Positions 59,551 to 64,000 of a stretch of 64,000 bases of DNA are shown in pieces. Within the stretch, counting starts at the first letter, position 1, and every line of letters starts with the position of its first letter. Source of the stretch: Actinoplanes ianthinogenes (lineage in GTDB: Bacteria; Actinomycetota; Actinomycetes; Mycobacteriales; Micromonosporaceae); contig NZ_AP023356.1 in assembly GCF_018324205.1 (NCBI RefSeq), positions 5,686,001 to 5,750,000 of the forward strand, written 5' to 3'. Position numbers and translations under genes: made by a program. The notes below the pieces were generated by a model that saw only the letters and a program-made list of their open reading frames with translations, was not told the origin of the DNA and did no database searches.

Positions 59551-60266
59551 TCGGGCTGCTCGGCGAGCTCGCCGACCTGGTCCTGCCGGGGGCCTGCGCG
59601 GGCTGTGGCGCGGACCGGGAGCGGCTGCGGCACGGGGTCTGCCCGGCCTGCGTGGCCGAGCTGGAGGGGCTGCGGCCGTACTGGTCGGCGCCGCGGCCAC
59701 GACCGGCCGGATTTCCCGCCTGCGCCACCGTCGGGCCGTATGCGGGGGCGTTGCGCGGGGCGCTGCTGGCGTACAAGGAGAAGGGCTCTCATCGGCTCGC
59801 CGGGCCGCTCGGCGCCCTGCTGGCCGGCGCGGTCGCGATGGTGGCGCCGCGCGACCGCCCGGTGCTGATCGTCCCGGTCCCGTCCACCCGGGCGGCCCGC
59901 CGGGAGCGGTACGGCGACCACATGTCCCGGCTCACCGCGCACGCCGTCCGGCGGCTGTGCGCGGCCGGCTGGGCGGCCTCGGCGGCCCAGCCGCTACGGG
60001 CTCTGCCCAGGCCTGACTCCACGTCACTGGACGCTGCCGGGCGGTTGACGGAGGCTGTCAATTCGCTGCGAATCATTCCCGCACGTATCGGCGTTCTGCG
60101 GCGCGGCGGCGCGATGCGAGGCACGCTGGTGGTAGCGGACGACATCGTCACCACCGGGGCCACGGTGGCCGCCGCGGTACGTCGTCTGGAGGAGGCGGAC
60201 ATGCAGGTCACGGGCGCCGCAGTGCTGGCAGCGACAGAACTCCGCCGAAGCCGTCTGGGAATTTGA
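59547..60266 (+). CDS. ComF-family phosphoribosyltransferase-like protein
   Basis: This 239-residue protein has an N-terminal zinc finger (Cys17/Cys20 in CAGC and Cys32/Cys35 in CPAC) and a type I phosphoribosyltransferase domain with the PRPP motif VVADDIVTTGATV. In naturally competent bacteria ComF helps DNA uptake; in actinobacteria its role is not settled. ATG 59547 overlaps the lpqB stop. A 300-bp regulatory gap separates it from hpf. Confidence 0.88.
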   Translation: MIGLLGELADLVLPGACAGCGADRERLRHGVCPACVAELEGLRPYWSAPRPRPAGFPACATVGPYAGALRGALLAYKEKGSHRLAGPLGALLAGAVAMVAPRDRPVLIVPVPSTRAARRERYGDHMSRLTAHAVRRLCAAGWAASAAQPLRALPRPDSTSLDAAGRLTEAVNSLRIIPARIGVLRRGGAMRGTLVVADDIVTTGATVAAAVRRLEEADMQVTGAAVLAATELRRSRLGI

Positions 60267-60351
60267 CTGTAGTCACGCTTTCGGATGCCGATAGGGCCGA
60301 ATGTCAGCCGTTGGTTATCCCAAACGAGGGGTGACGAGCGAGGATCGGCAG

Positions 60352-60376
60352 GTTAGCGTCTAGGTGACGAGGGTAG
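60352..60376 (+). promoter_or_regulatory. Stress-sigma-like promoter upstream of hpf
   Basis: GTTA (60352-60355), 15 bp, GGGTAG (60371-60376) resembles the SigB/SigF-type pattern GTTT-N15-17-GGGTA. It lies about 190 bp before hpf. Ribosome-hibernation factors are often stress-induced, which fits. The rest of the 60267-60566 gap shows no gene. Confidence 0.4.
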
Positions 60377-60566
60377 GGTTCCTCAACTCGCCCGCTGGAT
60401 CCCTCGGTCGACCGGGCGCGTTTGCACTCCGCACCGGAAAGGAGTCGTCTCACTCACGTTTGCCGCGTCGCCTCTCCTTCTCTTCCAGGCGAGCGGCGTC
60501 CTTCTCAGGCAACACGATGCGCCGGACACCGGCGCCCCACGATCATCACGTTGGGGGAGGTCACGA

Positions 60567-61184
60567 GTGGACATTGTCGTCAAGGGCCGCAACGTAGAGG
60601 TTCCCGACCACTATCGAGAGCATGTCGCCGACAAGCTGAGCAAGGTCGAACGATACGACCAGAAGCTGATGCGGGTCGACGTGGAGCTGTTCCACGAACG
60701 CAACCCGCGCCAGTCCGACACCTGCCAGCGGGTCGAGATCACCGTCATGACCAAGGGACCGGTGGTCCGCGCCGAGGCTCAGGCACAGGATTTCTACGCA
60801 GCTCTGGACTGCGCCATCAACAAACTGGACGCCCGATTGCGCCGCTCTGCCGACCGGCGCCGCGTCCACCGCGGACGGCACGCGCCGGTCTCGGTCGCCG
60901 CCGCCACCGCGAACCTTCCCACCGACCTGACCAGGGGTGGCACCGCCACGCTGACCGCCGAGCCAGAGGTCGACGACCTCACCGAGCACGACGAGAACCA
61001 GCCATGGCGCATCGTTCGCGAGAAAGAGCACTCCGGCGAGCCGATGACCGTCGATGACGCGCTCTTCCAGATGGAACTCGTCGGACACGACTTCTATCTG
61101 TTCCAGGACAAGGAGAGCGGCCGGCCAAGCGTCGTCTATCGCCGTCGAGGCTACGACTACGGGATTCTCAGCCTGGCTGTGTGA
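60567..61184 (+). CDS. hpf: Ribosome hibernation promoting factor, long form
   Basis: This 205-residue long HPF has the N-terminal RaiA/YfiA domain (MDIVVKGRNVEVPDHYREHV ... DFYAALDCAINKLDARLRR) that binds the 30S decoding site, a linker, and the C-terminal dimerisation domain (MTVDDALFQMELVGHDFYLF ... YRRRGYDYGIL) that makes 100S ribosomes. GTG 60567 has a strong GGGGAGG site. The 3' end overlaps the convergent GNAT gene by 17 bp. secA follows that gene, as in M. tuberculosis Rv3241c-Rv3240c. Confidence 0.93.
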   Translation: MDIVVKGRNVEVPDHYREHVADKLSKVERYDQKLMRVDVELFHERNPRQSDTCQRVEITVMTKGPVVRAEAQAQDFYAALDCAINKLDARLRRSADRRRVHRGRHAPVSVAAATANLPTDLTRGGTATLTAEPEVDDLTEHDENQPWRIVREKEHSGEPMTVDDALFQMELVGHDFYLFQDKESGRPSVVYRRRGYDYGILSLAV

Positions 61185-62259
61185 GTTCCCCGCCGGAGGC
61201 CTGTCGCAGCAGGTCTTCGGCGAACAACACGAACTGGACGTCGTCGTAACGGGTGCCGGCCACACCGGGCAGCCGGGAGCGCAGGTACGCCTCCCGCCGG
61301 AACCCGGCTTTCTCCAGCACCCGTTGCGATCCCACGTTGTCCGGAAGCGTGCCCGCGATCAGCCGGGCGATCCCGGTCTCCGCGAACACCCACAGCGCCA
61401 GCAGTTTGGCGGCCCGGGTGGCCAGGCCGCGCCCGCGGTACGCGGGCAGCATGCTGTACCCGATCATCGCCTGCGCGGTGCGCGGCTCCTGGTAGTACAA
61501 CGAGATCTGGCCGGCCGCGGCGCCGCTCGCGACGTCCACCACGACCAGGTCGGCCCGGTGGCCGGCCAGCCACTGCGCGGCCGCCCAGAAACACCGCCGG
61601 TGCACCTCCTCCGGGCTCGGCGGCACCGGCGGCACGCTGGTCGCCACCACGTCCGGCTCGCCGTGCAGCGCGGCGTAAAAGCCCCGATCGTCCTCGCCGA
61701 GCGGGCGCAGCGTCACCACCCCGTCGGTCAGCTCGCCGCCCGGCAGGTCGGGCAGCAGCCGCTCGACCGGCTCGCCGGAGTCGCCGGCCAGCCGGGCGTA
61801 GACCACCACGTCGTCGAACCCGCCCGCCGGGTTCGGCAAAGCGCCGCGCCGCTCGCCCTCGCGCAGGTAACCGGCGGCCAGCGCGACCCGCTGGGCCACC
61901 GGATTGTCCTGGTGGATCAGCAACTCCAGGCGCTGTAACCGGGGCATCCCGGGCATCCCGGCGAAAACCTGCTCACTCAGGGCGCGCAGCGCGGCGGTCG
62001 CGACGCCCCGCCGCCGGGCCGGCGGCCCGACCCAGAACCGGGCCTGCGCCGTGCCGAGATCGGGCAGCAGATGGTCCAGCTCCACGGCGCCGACCGGACC
62101 GCGGGCGCCTCCGGCGCTTATCGCGTACGCAAAACCGCTGCTCTCGGTCGTGCCGCGCGGCAGGAACCGGCGGCCGAGCCGATCGTCGCGTGCCGCGGCG
62201 AGCGCGGCCTCGTCGTGCGGGCCGGCCGCGCGCAGGTGTACCCCGTTGTCCTGATCCAC
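61168..62259 (-). CDS. Tandem GNAT-family acetyltransferase (two domains)
   Basis: This 363-residue protein contains two GNAT domains. The first has FWVGPPARRRGVATAALRAL (acetyl-CoA loop) and HQDNPVAQRVALAAGYLREG; the second has MIGYSMLPAYRGRGLATRAAKLLA and DNVGSQRVLEKAGFRRE. GTG 62259 has GAAGGA 7 nt upstream and is preferred over an upstream start at 62298. Substrate unknown. It is divergent from secA and overlaps hpf at its end. Confidence 0.88.
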   Translation of the reverse strand: MDQDNGVHLRAAGPHDEAALAAARDDRLGRRFLPRGTTESSGFAYAISAGGARGPVGAVELDHLLPDLGTAQARFWVGPPARRRGVATAALRALSEQVFAGMPGMPRLQRLELLIHQDNPVAQRVALAAGYLREGERRGALPNPAGGFDDVVVYARLAGDSGEPVERLLPDLPGGELTDGVVTLRPLGEDDRGFYAALHGEPDVVATSVPPVPPSPEEVHRRCFWAAAQWLAGHRADLVVVDVASGAAAGQISLYYQEPRTAQAMIGYSMLPAYRGRGLATRAAKLLALWVFAETGIARLIAGTLPDNVGSQRVLEKAGFRREAYLRSRLPGVAGTRYDDVQFVLFAEDLLRQASGGELTQPG

Positions 62260-62443
62260 CGGGCCATCCTTCCGCAGACGCGCCCGGGCGCGAAACACGT
62301 TTCAACGCCCTGCCGACTGCGCTGTCAGCGAACTTCCTGCCCCGTTCAGTCCCTTTTGTGAGTTTGGCGGGAGGCTCGGGTCACAGGCTTCCGGAGAAGG
62401 TGCCTACGATGGCTGGGCAGACTGTCTAGGGGAGCGCTGACCC

Positions 62444-64000
<1,557 letters not shown>

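Overview
The window reads as a piece of a very GC-rich actinobacterial chromosome, most likely Micromonosporaceae (Actinoplanes-like). Support comes from the strong G/C third-position bias, frequent GTG/TTG starts, two separate F420-biosynthesis loci, a WhiB regulator, XRE/DUF397 and MtrAB-LpqB modules, and many starts placed 6-7 nt after a TANNNT -10 box (leaderless mRNAs). From 29 to 64 kb the gene order recalls the M. tuberculosis Rv3240c-Rv3264c neighbourhood (manC, fbiA/fbiB, whiB2, metallopeptidase, DUF3499, manB, SIS protein, manA, mtrA, mtrB, lpqB, comF-like, hpf, secA1). The family assignment is inference from memory, not a database search.

Layout. 1-3.05 kb: the end of a branched-chain amino-acid type ABC operon (livG partial, livF, livH, livM). 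3.2-9.7 kb: a secreted protein, leuA with a leucine-codon leader and alternative RNA helices, an rRNA/tRNA methyltransferase, a flavoprotein oxidoreductase, an XRE regulator and an alpha/beta hydrolase. 9.8-15 kb: a carbohydrate locus with a LacI regulator, a palindromic operator and two translationally coupled secreted GH30 enzymes carrying lectin or CBM domains. 15-19 kb: a double-HTH Lrp regulator facing an M20 amidohydrolase and an MFS transporter. 19-20.4 kb: a gene-free repeat region with a 63/64-bp palindromic array and a 70-bp array. 20.4-29 kb: a SnoaL-like protein, a Cys/Met-metabolism PLP enzyme opposite a MocR regulator, a membrane protein with a KTTV-repeat tail, a thioesterase, an acetoacetyl-CoA synthetase and a TIGR03089 protein.

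29-43 kb: a glycosyltransferase and manC, a DUF4232 lipoprotein, the operon Nudix-cofE(fbiB)-cofD(fbiA), a Pro-rich membrane protein, the FO synthase fbiC, a second repeat region carrying the same 64-bp palindrome family, whiB, a metallopeptidase-family protein, DUF3499, a pair of perfect DnaA boxes, a polysaccharide deacetylase and a GNAT protein. 43-46.4 kb: an aldehyde dehydrogenase operon (regulator, ALDH, DUF779), separated from the GNAT gene by an 86-bp palindrome that contains both stop codons. 46.5-52.3 kb: endonuclease V, then a mannose-phosphate operon (manB, Trm112, SIS, CDF, manA). 52.3-54 kb: low-complexity DNA and a possible small RNA. 54-64 kb: an XRE/DUF5753-DUF397 pair, mtrA-mtrB-lpqB-comF, hpf, a tandem GNAT protein and the 5' part of secA.

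How the genes work together. manC, manB, the SIS protein and manA together supply GDP-mannose for envelope glycans. fbiA, fbiB and fbiC make coenzyme F420. mtrAB-lpqB, hpf and secA form an envelope, growth-arrest and secretion block. No prophage, transposase, CRISPR array, rRNA or tRNA was recognised. The most unusual content is non-coding: palindromic repeat arrays, a stop-to-stop palindrome, an attenuator-like leuA leader, and clustered operator-like palindromes.
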